DNA of 64,000 nt. Origin: an uncultured Kiloniellaceae bacterium (lineage in GTDB: Bacteria; Pseudomonadota; Alphaproteobacteria; Kiloniellales; Kiloniellaceae). Below the pieces are notes generated by a model. That model saw only the letters and a program-made list of their open reading frames with translations. It made no database searches and was not told the DNA's origin. Position numbers and translations under genes: made by a program. The stretch covers positions 868,001-932,000 of the forward strand of contig CANMQP010000005.1 in assembly GCA_947500035.1 (NCBI GenBank). Reading direction: 5' to 3'. Shown one piece after another: positions 27,167 through 35,412 of this stretch (positions are counted from its first letter, which is position 1; the number at the start of each line of letters is the position of its first letter).

Positions 27167-27207
27167 GGTTTAATTTTTTTAAACCAAAAGTGCAAATCAT
27201 TTGGTTT
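27167..27207. promoter_or_regulatory. Palindromic sites, candidate LysR operator
   Basis: Two overlapping dyads lie directly before the regulator's start codon. GGTTTAA (27167-27173) pairs with TTAAACC (27179-27185). AAACCAAA (27181-27188) pairs perfectly with TTTGGTTT (27200-27207) across 11 bases, the spacing expected for a LysR recognition dyad. The site is 130 bases before the MttB-like gene and could serve both autoregulation and activation. Confidence 0.5.
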
Positions 27208-27337
27208 GCGCAGACTCTGAATTCGTCGTTCCCTTCAGAAATAAACGCCCTGAACTAAACGCTCTAAACAGATCCCTCTCACGACTGCCGACTCTTGGTC
27301 CCGGTTTGAGAAAATTTATTTAATCCTGGAATTCACC

Positions 27338-28909
27338 ATGCCGGTCGCAAAAACCAAGTCCGAACGCGCCCCTACTCAAGGTCGGAGAGGCCGAAGCGGC
27401 GGCAGATCTGGGCGAATGGCACGTCGCAACTACGGCCCACCCGTAGACGCTCCAGCATTCATCACCCGTACGACACCTTGTTACGACCTGCTGGATGAAG
27501 ACTCGCTGGTCGCCCTGGAAACCCAGGCGGATTGGATCCTGCAGGAAATCGGCATCGAGTTGCGTGGCGATGAGGAGGCCCTAACCCTCTTCAAAAACGT
27601 AGGCGCGACAGTCACCGGTAACCGTGTGCGCTTCGAACCAGGCCTTGCACGCTCTCTTTGCAGCTCGGCGCCGGGCCAATTCTCAATGCACGGACGCGAT
27701 CCGGCCAAAAACATCATCATTGGCGGCGATCACGTGGTTTTCACACCCGCCTACGGACCGCCCTTCGTTTCCGACCTCGAACGTGGGCGGCGCTACGCAA
27801 CCCTCGAAGACTTCGCGAACTTCGTAAAACTGGCCTATGCCTCGCCCTGGCTGCACCATTCCGGCGGGACCGTTTGCGAACCGGTCGATATGCCCGTCAA
27901 CAAACGCCACCTCGACATGGTCTATGGACACCTGCGCTACTCGACCAAACCCTTCATGGGGTCAGTGACAGCGCCGGAACGCGCGGAAGACTCTATCGAG
28001 ATGGCGCGCATCGTCTTCGGCGCGGAGACCCTGGAGCGGCACTGTGTGATCCAGGGCAACATCAACGTCAATTCGCCTTTGGTCTTCGATGACACCATGA
28101 CCGGCGCCTTGAAAGCCTATGCCCGCGCCAATCAGGGGATCGTTCTCTCGCCCTTTATCCTGGGCGGCGCCATGGGCCCGGTCACTCAACCTGCCCTTAT
28201 TGCCCAGGCCCACGCGGAGGCAATGGTTGGGATTGCCCTGAGCCAATTGGTCCGGAGGGGCGCCCCTGTGGTCTATGGCAACTTCCTGACCACGGTCGAC
28301 CTCAAAACCGGTGCGCCGACCTTCGGTACGCCAGAGGCAAACCTCTCGGCACTCGCAATCGGGCAACTCTGCCGTCGCCTCGGGTTGCCACTGCGTTGCG
28401 GAGGACACCTCACCGCGTCCAAATCCGCTGACGGACAGGCTATGCAGGAATCGGCGGACAGTATGACCGCCGGTCTGATGGCCGGCGCCAACTTTCTGCT
28501 CCATGCCGCAGGCTGGCTCGAAGGCGGGCTGACCATGGGGTACGAGAAGTTCGTCATGGACCTGGACCGCTGCGGCATGATGCAGCGCGCCCTCGCCGGT
28601 CTGACGATCGACGAGAATCAGTTAGGCACAGAGGCATTTCGGCAGGCCGGGCCGGGCCAGAATTTCTTCGGTGTGCCGCACACCATTCAAAATTTCGAAA
28701 CCGCCAACTACCTCTCCGATCTGGCCGACACCTCATCCTTCGAACAGTGGGAGGAAAACGGCCGCCTGACCATTGAGCAACGCGCCAATAGGCGCTGGAA
28801 AGCAATGCTGGCGAACTACGAGATGCCGCCGATCGACCCGGCCATCGATGAAGAACTGCTGGACTTCATGGCCCGCAAAAAACTCTCGATGGACGACCAA
28901 TGGTACTGA
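27338..28909 (+). CDS. MttB-like trimethylamine/quaternary-amine methyltransferase, non-pyrrolysine
   Basis: This encodes 523 residues of the trimethylamine methyltransferase (MttB) family. N-terminal basic residues lead into RRNYGPPVDAPAFITRTTPC, LDEDSLVALETQADWILQEI and a TIM-barrel body with VYGNFLTTVDLKTGAPTFGT and HAAGWLEGGLTMGYEKFVMD. There is no in-frame TAG codon, so it belongs to the non-pyrrolysine MttB group. Characterised members of that group demethylate glycine betaine, proline betaine or carnitine and pass the methyl group to a corrinoid protein. No corrinoid protein gene is nearby. A GcvT-like gene follows after 42 bases. Confidence 0.85.
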   Translation: MPVAKTKSERAPTQGRRGRSGGRSGRMARRNYGPPVDAPAFITRTTPCYDLLDEDSLVALETQADWILQEIGIELRGDEEALTLFKNVGATVTGNRVRFEPGLARSLCSSAPGQFSMHGRDPAKNIIIGGDHVVFTPAYGPPFVSDLERGRRYATLEDFANFVKLAYASPWLHHSGGTVCEPVDMPVNKRHLDMVYGHLRYSTKPFMGSVTAPERAEDSIEMARIVFGAETLERHCVIQGNINVNSPLVFDDTMTGALKAYARANQGIVLSPFILGGAMGPVTQPALIAQAHAEAMVGIALSQLVRRGAPVVYGNFLTTVDLKTGAPTFGTPEANLSALAIGQLCRRLGLPLRCGGHLTASKSADGQAMQESADSMTAGLMAGANFLLHAAGWLEGGLTMGYEKFVMDLDRCGMMQRALAGLTIDENQLGTEAFRQAGPGQNFFGVPHTIQNFETANYLSDLADTSSFEQWEENGRLTIEQRANRRWKAMLANYEMPPIDPAIDEELLDFMARKKLSMDDQWY

Positions 28910-28951
28910 CCGGTCCGACTGAATTTACGCAAGACACAACGGAGAAACCCC

Positions 28952-30055
28952 ATGAGCAATCTCACACGCAGTTCCGCCCTGGCATCCCGGCACAAGGATC
29001 TCGGTTCCGGCCTGGAGGACTGGAATGGCATGGGGACCGCCTGGAGTTATGACAGCGATCCGAACGATGAACACGACGCGGTCCGGGAGGCCGCCGGTCT
29101 CTTCGACATGTCGCCTCTCAAGAAAGTTTACCTGCGCGGCCCCGACGCTGGCCTGGTGGCAGATCACGTCACCACCCGGGATATGACCAAGGTGCCACCA
29201 GGGAAATCGGCTTACGGCGCGATCCTGACCGAAGCGGGCAAGGTCTGCGACGACGCCATCATCGCGAACAATGGTGGCGACGAATGGCTGCTCTGTCATG
29301 GGTCCGGCGAGAGCATGGCGCGTCTGATGGAATCGGCTTCAGGCAAGAACGTCGACATTGAGCTGGACGACGATCTCCACAACGTCTCGCTCCAGGGGCC
29401 AAAAGCCCTCGACCTGCTCACACCTCATTCCTCCTCTGATTTGAGTGACTTGAAGTACTTCTATCATCAAGAAACCGAACTCTTCGGCCATAGGTGCCGG
29501 ATCTCGCGCACAGGCTACTCCGGTGAACGCGGTTACGAGATCTTCGCCGATCGCTCGGTGGTATGCGATCTTTGGGACAACATCCTGGGTCACGGAAAAC
29601 CGCTCGGTGTTCTCCCCTGCTCCTTTACGGCACTGGACAAGGTTCGCGTCGAAGCGGCACTGCTGTTCTTTGGCTATGACATGACCGAGGACCACAGCCC
29701 TTGGGAAGTCGGACTGGGTTTCACCATCAGCCGCAAGAAGGGTGATTTCAGAGGCAAGAATGCCGTCTTCGCCCTGGAAGGCCAGGAACGCTTTCGCCTG
29801 GCAGGCATTGAAGCAGACCGCGATGACGCGCTGGCCGGCGGTGAAAGGCTGTTGCGAGAGGACCAGGAGGTGGGCGTGGTCAACAGTCCCGCCTGGTCGC
29901 ACCGCATGAATAAGTCCCTCGCCCTGGCGCACCTGCACCCGAATGCCGCGGTGCCCGGAACCCGTCTGTCCGTCGCAGGTGAAGACTTCTCCTGCGAGGC
30001 GATCGTCGAGCCAATCCCATTTTTTGATCGCGACAAGTCTCGGACACACGCTTAA
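28952..30055 (+). CDS. GcvT-like folate-dependent aminomethyltransferase
   Basis: This encodes 367 residues related to the T protein of the glycine cleavage system. Recognisable segments are LFDMSPLKKVYLRGPDAGLV, DHVTTRDMTKVPPGKSAYGA, LLCHGSGESMARL, ISRTGYSGERGYEIFAD and ALDKVRVEAALLFFGYDM. Relatives transfer a one-carbon unit to tetrahydrofolate and include dimethylsulfoniopropionate and methylated-amine demethylases. Since GcvH and GcvP are absent and an MttB-like gene precedes it, a role in methylated-amine catabolism is more likely than glycine cleavage. Confidence 0.8.
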   Translation: MSNLTRSSALASRHKDLGSGLEDWNGMGTAWSYDSDPNDEHDAVREAAGLFDMSPLKKVYLRGPDAGLVADHVTTRDMTKVPPGKSAYGAILTEAGKVCDDAIIANNGGDEWLLCHGSGESMARLMESASGKNVDIELDDDLHNVSLQGPKALDLLTPHSSSDLSDLKYFYHQETELFGHRCRISRTGYSGERGYEIFADRSVVCDLWDNILGHGKPLGVLPCSFTALDKVRVEAALLFFGYDMTEDHSPWEVGLGFTISRKKGDFRGKNAVFALEGQERFRLAGIEADRDDALAGGERLLREDQEVGVVNSPAWSHRMNKSLALAHLHPNAAVPGTRLSVAGEDFSCEAIVEPIPFFDRDKSRTHA

Positions 30056-30100
30056 AACCAGTTCCTCTATCTCTACATCAGAGACGAGGTCGCCGGTTCG

Positions 30101-30586
30101 ATGATTATCCGCCCTTACCAGGAAAGCGACGCGGTGGCGCTCGCCGAGATCTTTCTGCGGGCCATCGAGCAGATCGGCCGCCGGGACTACACCCCTGATC
30201 AGGTCAAAGTCTGGGCCGCCCGCTGCCCGACGCCAGAGGGTCTGGCGGAGCTCATGCGGGATGGCCGCGCAAGGTTTGTTGCAATCGACGACGCACATGG
30301 TCCTGTCGCCTTTTGCGACCTCAAGCCCGATGGGCATATCCACTTCCTCTACTGTGCGCCGGAGGCTGCAGGCAAAGGCATAACCACAACCCTCTACGGT
30401 ACTCTGGAGGAACACGCACGCTTGCAGGGCATGACACGGCTGACCAGCGAAGCAAGTGAGCCCGCACGTCGGTTCTTTTTGAAACAAGGCTTCGTTGTGA
30501 CGGAGCGGCGCGACTTCGAGTTATCCGGCGTGGCGATCCACAACTACGCGGTCGAGAAAGTTCTCTCCGACGAGACGTCCGGCTGA
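30101..30586 (+). CDS. GNAT-family N-acetyltransferase
   Basis: This encodes 161 residues. The order of strands and helices follows the GNAT fold: MIIRPYQESDAVALAEIFLR, then RFVAIDDAHGPVAFCDLKPD, the acetyl-CoA loop YCAPEAAGKGITTTLYGTL, and SEASEPARRFFLKQGFVVTE at the end. The substrate is unknown. It starts 45 bases after the GcvT-like gene and may be part of that transcript. The 85 bases after its stop contain three copies of a GATCTTC-type repeat with no evident role. Confidence 0.8.
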   Translation: MIIRPYQESDAVALAEIFLRAIEQIGRRDYTPDQVKVWAARCPTPEGLAELMRDGRARFVAIDDAHGPVAFCDLKPDGHIHFLYCAPEAAGKGITTTLYGTLEEHARLQGMTRLTSEASEPARRFFLKQGFVVTERRDFELSGVAIHNYAVEKVLSDETSG

Positions 30587-30671
30587 TCTTCTCGAATCTT
30601 CAGGCCAGATCTTCAAGCGCGGATCTTCAAGAACTGCCCGAAAAGGCGAGCCTGCAGACCTTCGCGAGGCT

Positions 30672-31091
30672 TCAGCCTGTGGGTGGAGGGCCTTCCGGCG
30701 TCCCGACGCAGACCACGTAGCCATCCGGATCGCGGAAATAGAGTTCCATCATGCCGTACCACTGCAGCATCGGCCCTTTTACGAGCTGACCTTCAGGAAT
30801 CCGGTCGATGACATCTTTAGGGTGAACGTCGCGAAAGTAGATCGTGCCGGAGGCGGAGGGCATTTGATCCGCGTCATAGACGGGAAGCTCATCGGCCAGC
30901 GAAGCCGCCGTCTGCAGCATGAGCTGTCCACCGTTCCATTCCAGGATCGCAAAGGCGGCACCCGCGCCGTCGCCACCGGAAAGGATTTCGCGGTCCTGCG
31001 ACACGGCCATGATGAGCGTCATATCAAGCGTATCCCGATAGAACGCAAGTGAGCGCTGCATATCGGTGACCAGTAGATTCGGGATGATCAT
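30672..31091 (-). CDS. VOC-family (glyoxalase/bleomycin resistance-like) protein
   Basis: This encodes 139 residues from the ATG at 31091, chosen because MIIPNLLVTDMQRSLAFYRD is the usual VOC start. The two beta-alpha-beta-beta-beta units are visible, the second containing GTIYFRDVHPKD and ELYFRDPDGYVVCVGTP. A conserved glutamate in the last strand (MELYFRDPDGY) fits a metal-binding position. Members act as dioxygenases, isomerases or resistance binding proteins. The substrate is unknown and the gene is isolated. Confidence 0.75.
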   Translation of the reverse strand: MIIPNLLVTDMQRSLAFYRDTLDMTLIMAVSQDREILSGGDGAGAAFAILEWNGGQLMLQTAASLADELPVYDADQMPSASGTIYFRDVHPKDVIDRIPEGQLVKGPMLQWYGMMELYFRDPDGYVVCVGTPEGPPPTG

Positions 31092-31194
31092 AGCTGTCCT
31101 GCCCCTGCAACTGCGGTCAAACCAAGTATCACATATCGCGGCGGGCAACCAGCCGGGCGGATCGATGACCAGGCTTTGCGCCAGACCAATTCGT

Positions 31195-31443
31195 TCAGTA
31201 GGCTTTTGGTTTGCGTGCCGGTTCTTTTTTGGGTGCGGACGGCTTTTTGGCTTTGGCCGGTCCGGCAGCTGCTTCCGCGGCTTCTTTGTCAGCAGCCTCT
31301 TTTGCCAGACGTAAGGCGCGCAGCTTCGCGACGTGATCCGCCTCTGCTTTTCTTGCCTTTTCTTTATCTTTGCCGGCTTGGGCCGCCTTCTTCTGCGTCG
31401 CCGCGAAATGCTGCTCCGCCTTTGATCGAACTGATTTTTGCAT
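31195..31443 (-). CDS. Lys/Ala-rich helical small protein
   Basis: This encodes 82 residues from the ATG at 31443 (GAGGA about eight bases upstream). It is almost wholly Ala, Lys and Glu: KAEQHFAATQKKAAQAGKDK, then KLRALRLAKEAADKEAAEAA and a basic tail ending KKEPARKPKAY. A long charged helix with a basic tail suggests nucleic-acid or ribosome binding, but no family is identified. Such composition can arise by convergence, so function is left open. Confidence 0.5.
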   Translation of the reverse strand: MQKSVRSKAEQHFAATQKKAAQAGKDKEKARKAEADHVAKLRALRLAKEAADKEAAEAAAGPAKAKKPSAPKKEPARKPKAY

Positions 31444-31710
31444 GACGGATTTCCTCTGCTCTATTCGAAAGTTACGGGCGGAGGGATCGTCCCGCAGCAC
31501 CGGTGCAGGACCGCTCGCAGATGAGTGCAAAAACCTGTGGCGGCCAGCCTTGCCGCATGGTTGATCGTATATGCTCGCCGTTTTTTACCGATCGACTGAA
31601 GAACAGAAAGCGCTGTTTCCAGGATCGCTTTTTGCTTGATTTCGGCAAGCCACGAGCCCGTAGCTCTGTCCTGCCTGTTGGGCCGCAATCGCCCTTTCTT
31701 TCGTGTGATA

Positions 31711-31738
31711 ATCGCTCCCGGCCTAAGCCGGAAGCGAT
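31711..31738 (-). terminator. Hairpin terminator after cold-shock gene
   Basis: ATCGCTCCCGGC and GCCGGAAGCGAT form an almost perfect 12-bp stem (one mismatch) with a 4-base loop, 12 bases after the cold-shock gene's stop codon. The following bases (TTATC on the minus strand) are a weak U tract. Confidence 0.6.
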
Positions 31739-31749
31739 CACCCGCATAT

Positions 31750-31959
31750 TCAGTCGATTACAGAGAGGTTCTCTGCAGAAGACTTGCCGTTCTGGCCGGT
31801 CTGGACCTCGAACGAGACCTTCTGGCCTTCGTTGAGTGAGCTGAGACCAGCGCGCTCGACAGCAGAAATATGAACAAATGCGTCTTTCGAACCATCATCA
31901 GGCTCGATGAAACCATAACCCTTCGTCGGGTTGAACCACTTTACGGTGCCTTGGGCCAT
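31750..31959 (-). CDS. CspA-family cold-shock protein
   Basis: This encodes 69 residues, the full length of a bacterial cold-shock domain. RNP1 is KGYGFIEP and RNP2 is [13 protein letters not shown]; the start is [18 protein letters not shown]. It binds single-stranded RNA and DNA and acts as an RNA chaperone. GAGGA precedes the ATG. Upstream, about 140 bases of AT-rich DNA (31960-32100) have the length expected of the long cold-shock leader found in cspA genes, but no specific motif could be confirmed by eye. Confidence 0.9.
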   Translation of the reverse strand: MAQGTVKWFNPTKGYGFIEPDDGSKDAFVHISAVERAGLSSLNEGQKVSFEVQTGQNGKSSAENLSVID

Positions 31960-32178
31960 CGTCGTCTTCCTCTAACAGAAACAGTGATCACGCACGCCGG
32001 ATGAGGCAATGACGTGATCGGGATAACGCTCACATTGTTAGGGGATAAAGAGGCTAATCGGCGAACCGGTTATTCAAATAACACAAAACAGATGCAACAC
32101 GTTTGGACCACAATCATTGGGAATGGGCGGAAAGTCAACGCAACACTTGTTTTAAGTGGTATTTCGAGAGCGTCGATT

Positions 32179-32718
32179 TTAGCGAAGCTGTAAGACCGCA
32201 AAGGTTTCCGAGAGGCGTTTCAACGCCAAGCTCTGCTCATCTGACGGGCCGTCGCCCTCGACCGCAGCCACCCGCTCTGCCATCACCAGCAGCTCTTGGC
32301 TCTGGGCGTTCGAGAGGCTCTTTGCCAGTCCTCTCGAAAGCCGCCGGATGACCTCATCGGGATTAGCCAGTTGATGGGCCAGCCACCGGCCATAAGCAGT
32401 CATCTGCTCGGCATCCTTATCTGACGCTTCAAAAACGCGCGCGCACTCCTCCTGGATCACCTTCATCTGCTCTCGCGTATAGTCACCATCCATTTTGGCG
32501 AACGCCACCAGTATCCCCGCCGCCGCCAGGCGCGAATCTTCGACAACATCGAGTGGATGTTTACCGGCAACGCGACGATAGCCGAAACGGCGCAGCGCAG
32601 CGCGCGCATCATCGGCCACGTCAATGAATTCCCGCGCCACCGAAGCGGCATTCCGCGTCCGCCAGACCCAGAAGGCAATTCCGCCAACAAGGGTTAAAAT
32701 CCCAATCAGAATGTGCAC
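32179..32718 (-). CDS. Membrane-anchored TerB-like hypothetical protein
   Basis: This encodes 179 residues. One N-terminal membrane helix, MHILIGILTLVGGIAFWVWR, is followed by a soluble helical domain. RLAAAGILVAFAKMDGDYTR EQMKVIQEEC resembles the TerB/DjlA-type pattern, in which a helix with acidic residues is followed by an 'x-D-G-x-x-x-x-E' turn. The match is suggestive only. TerB-like domains occur in tellurite and stress proteins, but no ter genes are nearby. Confidence 0.5.
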   Translation of the reverse strand: MHILIGILTLVGGIAFWVWRTRNAASVAREFIDVADDARAALRRFGYRRVAGKHPLDVVEDSRLAAAGILVAFAKMDGDYTREQMKVIQEECARVFEASDKDAEQMTAYGRWLAHQLANPDEVIRRLSRGLAKSLSNAQSQELLVMAERVAAVEGDGPSDEQSLALKRLSETFAVLQLR

Positions 32719-33069
32719 GCCTACCCCAAAAATCTACTCGGAATAAAATAAGTCCGGAGCCTAGCGAACAACTATTAATTTAGAAAGCAGGCTTTCCGTC
32801 AAAAGAGTTTGCAGAAATCCAAGCGCGAAGAAGTATCTTATTATCAGACAACTGTTGGGCAATCGTGATGTTTTGAACCAAGAGAAAGCCCTAAACTGAG
32901 TCAAGGGACACTTCGGTTCCGTAAATCAACCATTTAGGTTTCCAAAAGAACCCAAATACCTACAAACCGGTGCAATTGGGGTGATTTTTATGCCCGCGCC
33001 ACTCTTTCTAAACGCCTTAATATCTCTTAACATGTCCTTACAAACATAAGACTTTTGGGGACACTTCAT
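32719..33069. other. AT-rich intergenic region
   Basis: About 350 bases without a supported gene separate the TerB-like gene from the next plus-strand genes. The stretch is AT-rich and likely contains two divergent promoters. No palindrome or RNA structure stands out. Confidence 0.45.
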
Positions 33070-33147
33070 ATGGCGGATGAAGAGACACAGGCTGAAGCAA
33101 ACAGCAGTTGTATGCTCAAGACGGGAGCACTCCGGAATGTTACTTAA
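33070..33147 (+). CDS. Possible 25-residue leader peptide
   Basis: A short ORF starts at ATG 33070 with GGGGA about nine bases before it. It reads MADEETQAEANSSCMLKTGA and stops 10 bases inside the next gene, giving an 11-base overlap. The arrangement would couple its translation to the next gene or act as an attenuating upstream ORF. It could also be a chance ORF, or the N-terminus of the next protein separated by a frameshift. Confidence 0.3.
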   Translation: MADEETQAEANSSCMLKTGALRNVT

Positions 33148-33469
33148 ACGCCCGCAACGTCCATCCCGCGCGCAAAAAGCCTGGCTTCGCCGTGGGCTCG
33201 ATCAGCCCGGCGGCAAACTGCCGTTGTTCAATCGCGAGGGCCAGGAGTACTCCTCGAGAACCATCAAAAGCTGTATCGAGCAGGGTTGGGCGGAACCCTG
33301 GTTTAACAACCCGCTTAAGCCCGATTGGCTGGTCTGCAAGCTCACCGATTCGGGACGCCTGATCGTTTCACTGCCTGATGCCAAATCCGACAAAACGAGA
33401 TCTGAAGTCTCAAAAAATCAAGCGCAGGCCATAAATGGCACAACACAATCTCAGATATCTCTCATTTAG
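33137..33469 (+). CDS. Conserved hypothetical protein
   Basis: This encodes 110 residues from the ATG at 33137, with GGGAG nine bases upstream. The central part RPSRAQKAWLRRGLDQPGGK, LPLFNREGQEYSSRTIKSCI, EQGWAEPWFNNPLKPDWLVC and KLTDSGR looks strongly conserved. It has the feel of a winged-helix fold with a C-terminal 'L-T-x-x-G-R' strand, as in some small DNA-binding proteins. The last 30 residues are polar and probably disordered. No family name or function is known to me. It could be a transcription regulator. Confidence 0.6.
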   Translation: MLLKRPQRPSRAQKAWLRRGLDQPGGKLPLFNREGQEYSSRTIKSCIEQGWAEPWFNNPLKPDWLVCKLTDSGRLIVSLPDAKSDKTRSEVSKNQAQAINGTTQSQISLI

Positions 33470-33925
33470 GATTTTTCTCGTCAAAACCACCTATATTGAG
33501 TGCCAAACAACGCGCACAGAATATTGATATTAAACGCCTCAATAGCTTTCAGTCATCGCTCAAACAAATTGGTCTTATAAAAATACCATAAGGCCAAACA
33601 CACCCGAATCTATTGATTCTGTAGCGTTCAAGCTGCAGGCAACCAATTGTTTTACTTGCCATTGATCGCAAAATTTCGTCTAACTTGGGTCCGTGTTCAA
33701 TGAGTTGCTTTCTTTAATACACAAACACAGTATTAACCCAAATATGCTAGCCTGCAGCATTCGTGGTATCGAAGACGATAAGGATATCTGCTTAGGGGAC
33801 CCGGGAGGAGACAGCATCGGACTTTGTTCGATAGGCCTGCTGAACGGCATTGAGATGTGCCACAGAGGGTTTGCGGGAAAATCCGATGGGACGCCAACAA
33901 CGAGGTCAACGCGGAGTCAATCGTA
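33470..33925. other. Intergenic region before phaZ
   Basis: This 456-base region is AT-rich up to about 33740 and contains several weak reading frames, none with a convincing ribosome-binding site or conserved protein. It probably contains the phaZ promoter. Confidence 0.45.
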
Positions 33926-35152
33926 ATGCTTTATGCATACCATGAGATGAACAACGCTGCGCTCGCGCCGATGCGGGCGTTCGCCAAAGCGACACGCAGC
34001 ATGTTCCAGCATCCCATGGTGCCCCTCTCCTACACCAGTCTTGGTCAGGCCTTCGCTGCCGGCGCGGATGTCCTGGACGGAGCCATCAAGCACCGTGGAA
34101 AGCCTGCCTGGGGTATTCAGGACACTGAAATCAATGGAGCCCGCGTTGCAGTGACCGAGAAGGTCGTGCTGCACCGGAGCTTTGGCGATCTGCTGCACTT
34201 CGAGCGCAAGACCAAAGTGAAATCCCCGAAGGTCCTTCTTGTCGCCCCGATGTCCGGGCATCACGCCACGCTGCTCAGAGGCACGGTGAAAGCCTTGCTG
34301 CCCGAGCATGAGGTTTACATCACGGATTGGACGGACGCACGGATCGTGCCCGAGAGCGAAGGGCGTTTCGGGCTGGATGAATATATCGCTTACTTGATGG
34401 AGTTCATCCAAACGCTCGGCGATGACGTGCATGTCATTGCGGTCTGCCAACCGGCCCCGATCGTGCTGGCAACCGTTGCCTTGATGGCGGCGAACGACGA
34501 CGCCTGTCAGCCCCTTTCGATGACTCTGATGGGCGGTCCTGTCGATGCGTCAGCCTCCGAGACCGAAGTGACCCGTCTGGCCGCGAGCCGCCCTCTGGGC
34601 TGGTTCAAGCGGAATATGATCGCCAAGGTGCCTCTTTATTACCCCGGAGCGACCCGGTCGGTTTATCCGGGCTTCATGCAGCTGGGCGCCTTTATCTCCA
34701 TGAATGCGATGCGGCACGTCAATGCCCATGTCCAGATGTTTCACCACCTCATCGAAGGCGACGGCGACTCTGCCGAAGCGCACCGGCGCTTCTATGACGA
34801 GTATCTCTCGGTTATGGATATTACGGCTGAGTTTTACCTGGAGACCCTGGATTGCGTCTTCCAGAAGCACAGCCTCGCCAACGGAACCATGAAATGGCGT
34901 GGTCAGCTGGTTGAGCCCGCGAAGATCAAGAAAACCGCGCTGATGACGGTAGAAGGCGAACTCGACGACATCTCCTCACCGGCTCAAACCGAGGCCGCGC
35001 ATGATCTCTGCGCGAGCATTCCGGAAGAAAAACGCGCTCATCATCTGCAAAAGAAGGTCGGTCACTACGGCATCTTTAATGGCCGCCGCTGGCGTGAAAA
35101 CATCCGCCCGAAGATCACCGAATTCATCCGCAAGAACGACCCGGCGTTTTAA
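33926..35152 (+). CDS. phaZ: Intracellular poly(3-hydroxybutyrate) depolymerase
   Basis: This encodes 408 residues from the ATG at 33926, chosen because MLYAYHEMNNAALAPMRAFA matches the conserved N-terminus; the frame is open upstream. GGAG lies about ten bases before it. The nucleophile is Cys174 in VCQPAPIV, the position where the Ralstonia intracellular depolymerase uses cysteine. HVQMFHHLIEGD and GHYGIFNGRRWRENI are also typical. The enzyme releases hydroxybutyrate from storage granules and so opposes PhaC at 12.1 kb. Confidence 0.92.
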   Translation: MLYAYHEMNNAALAPMRAFAKATRSMFQHPMVPLSYTSLGQAFAAGADVLDGAIKHRGKPAWGIQDTEINGARVAVTEKVVLHRSFGDLLHFERKTKVKSPKVLLVAPMSGHHATLLRGTVKALLPEHEVYITDWTDARIVPESEGRFGLDEYIAYLMEFIQTLGDDVHVIAVCQPAPIVLATVALMAANDDACQPLSMTLMGGPVDASASETEVTRLAASRPLGWFKRNMIAKVPLYYPGATRSVYPGFMQLGAFISMNAMRHVNAHVQMFHHLIEGDGDSAEAHRRFYDEYLSVMDITAEFYLETLDCVFQKHSLANGTMKWRGQLVEPAKIKKTALMTVEGELDDISSPAQTEAAHDLCASIPEEKRAHHLQKKVGHYGIFNGRRWRENIRPKITEFIRKNDPAF

Positions 35153-35412
35153 CGCCTGAAAATCGCAACCAAGCCGCGGTGAGGCTACCGCTCCCCTACG
35201 GGGTGCTATGCCATACGCTTGCTTGAGTTGCCGTTGCTTGCGAAGCGCCGGACAGCCTGCGATCCCCCGTTAAAGTTTCCTACACCATAATGCGAATACC
35301 CTGCCGCTGTGAGTTGACAGGGTGCTTCGCCCTTTCCGGCCCGCGCCTTCATGTCTTCCTTCGGAAACACCCAGGCGCCGAACCCGGAACAAAAACCGGT
35401 GGTAGAGACAAA

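Noticed and set aside
27338-28909. Pyrrolysine use in the MttB-like gene.
   Set aside because: The frame runs full length with no internal TAG, and no Pyl biosynthesis genes are present.
30587-30671. A short cluster of GATCTTC repeats as a CRISPR-like array.
   Set aside because: The units are too short and irregularly spaced, and there are no cas genes.
33693-33926. A 77-codon ORF just before phaZ.
   Set aside because: No convincing start signal or conserved sequence; it ends at the phaZ start codon and looks like non-coding leader.
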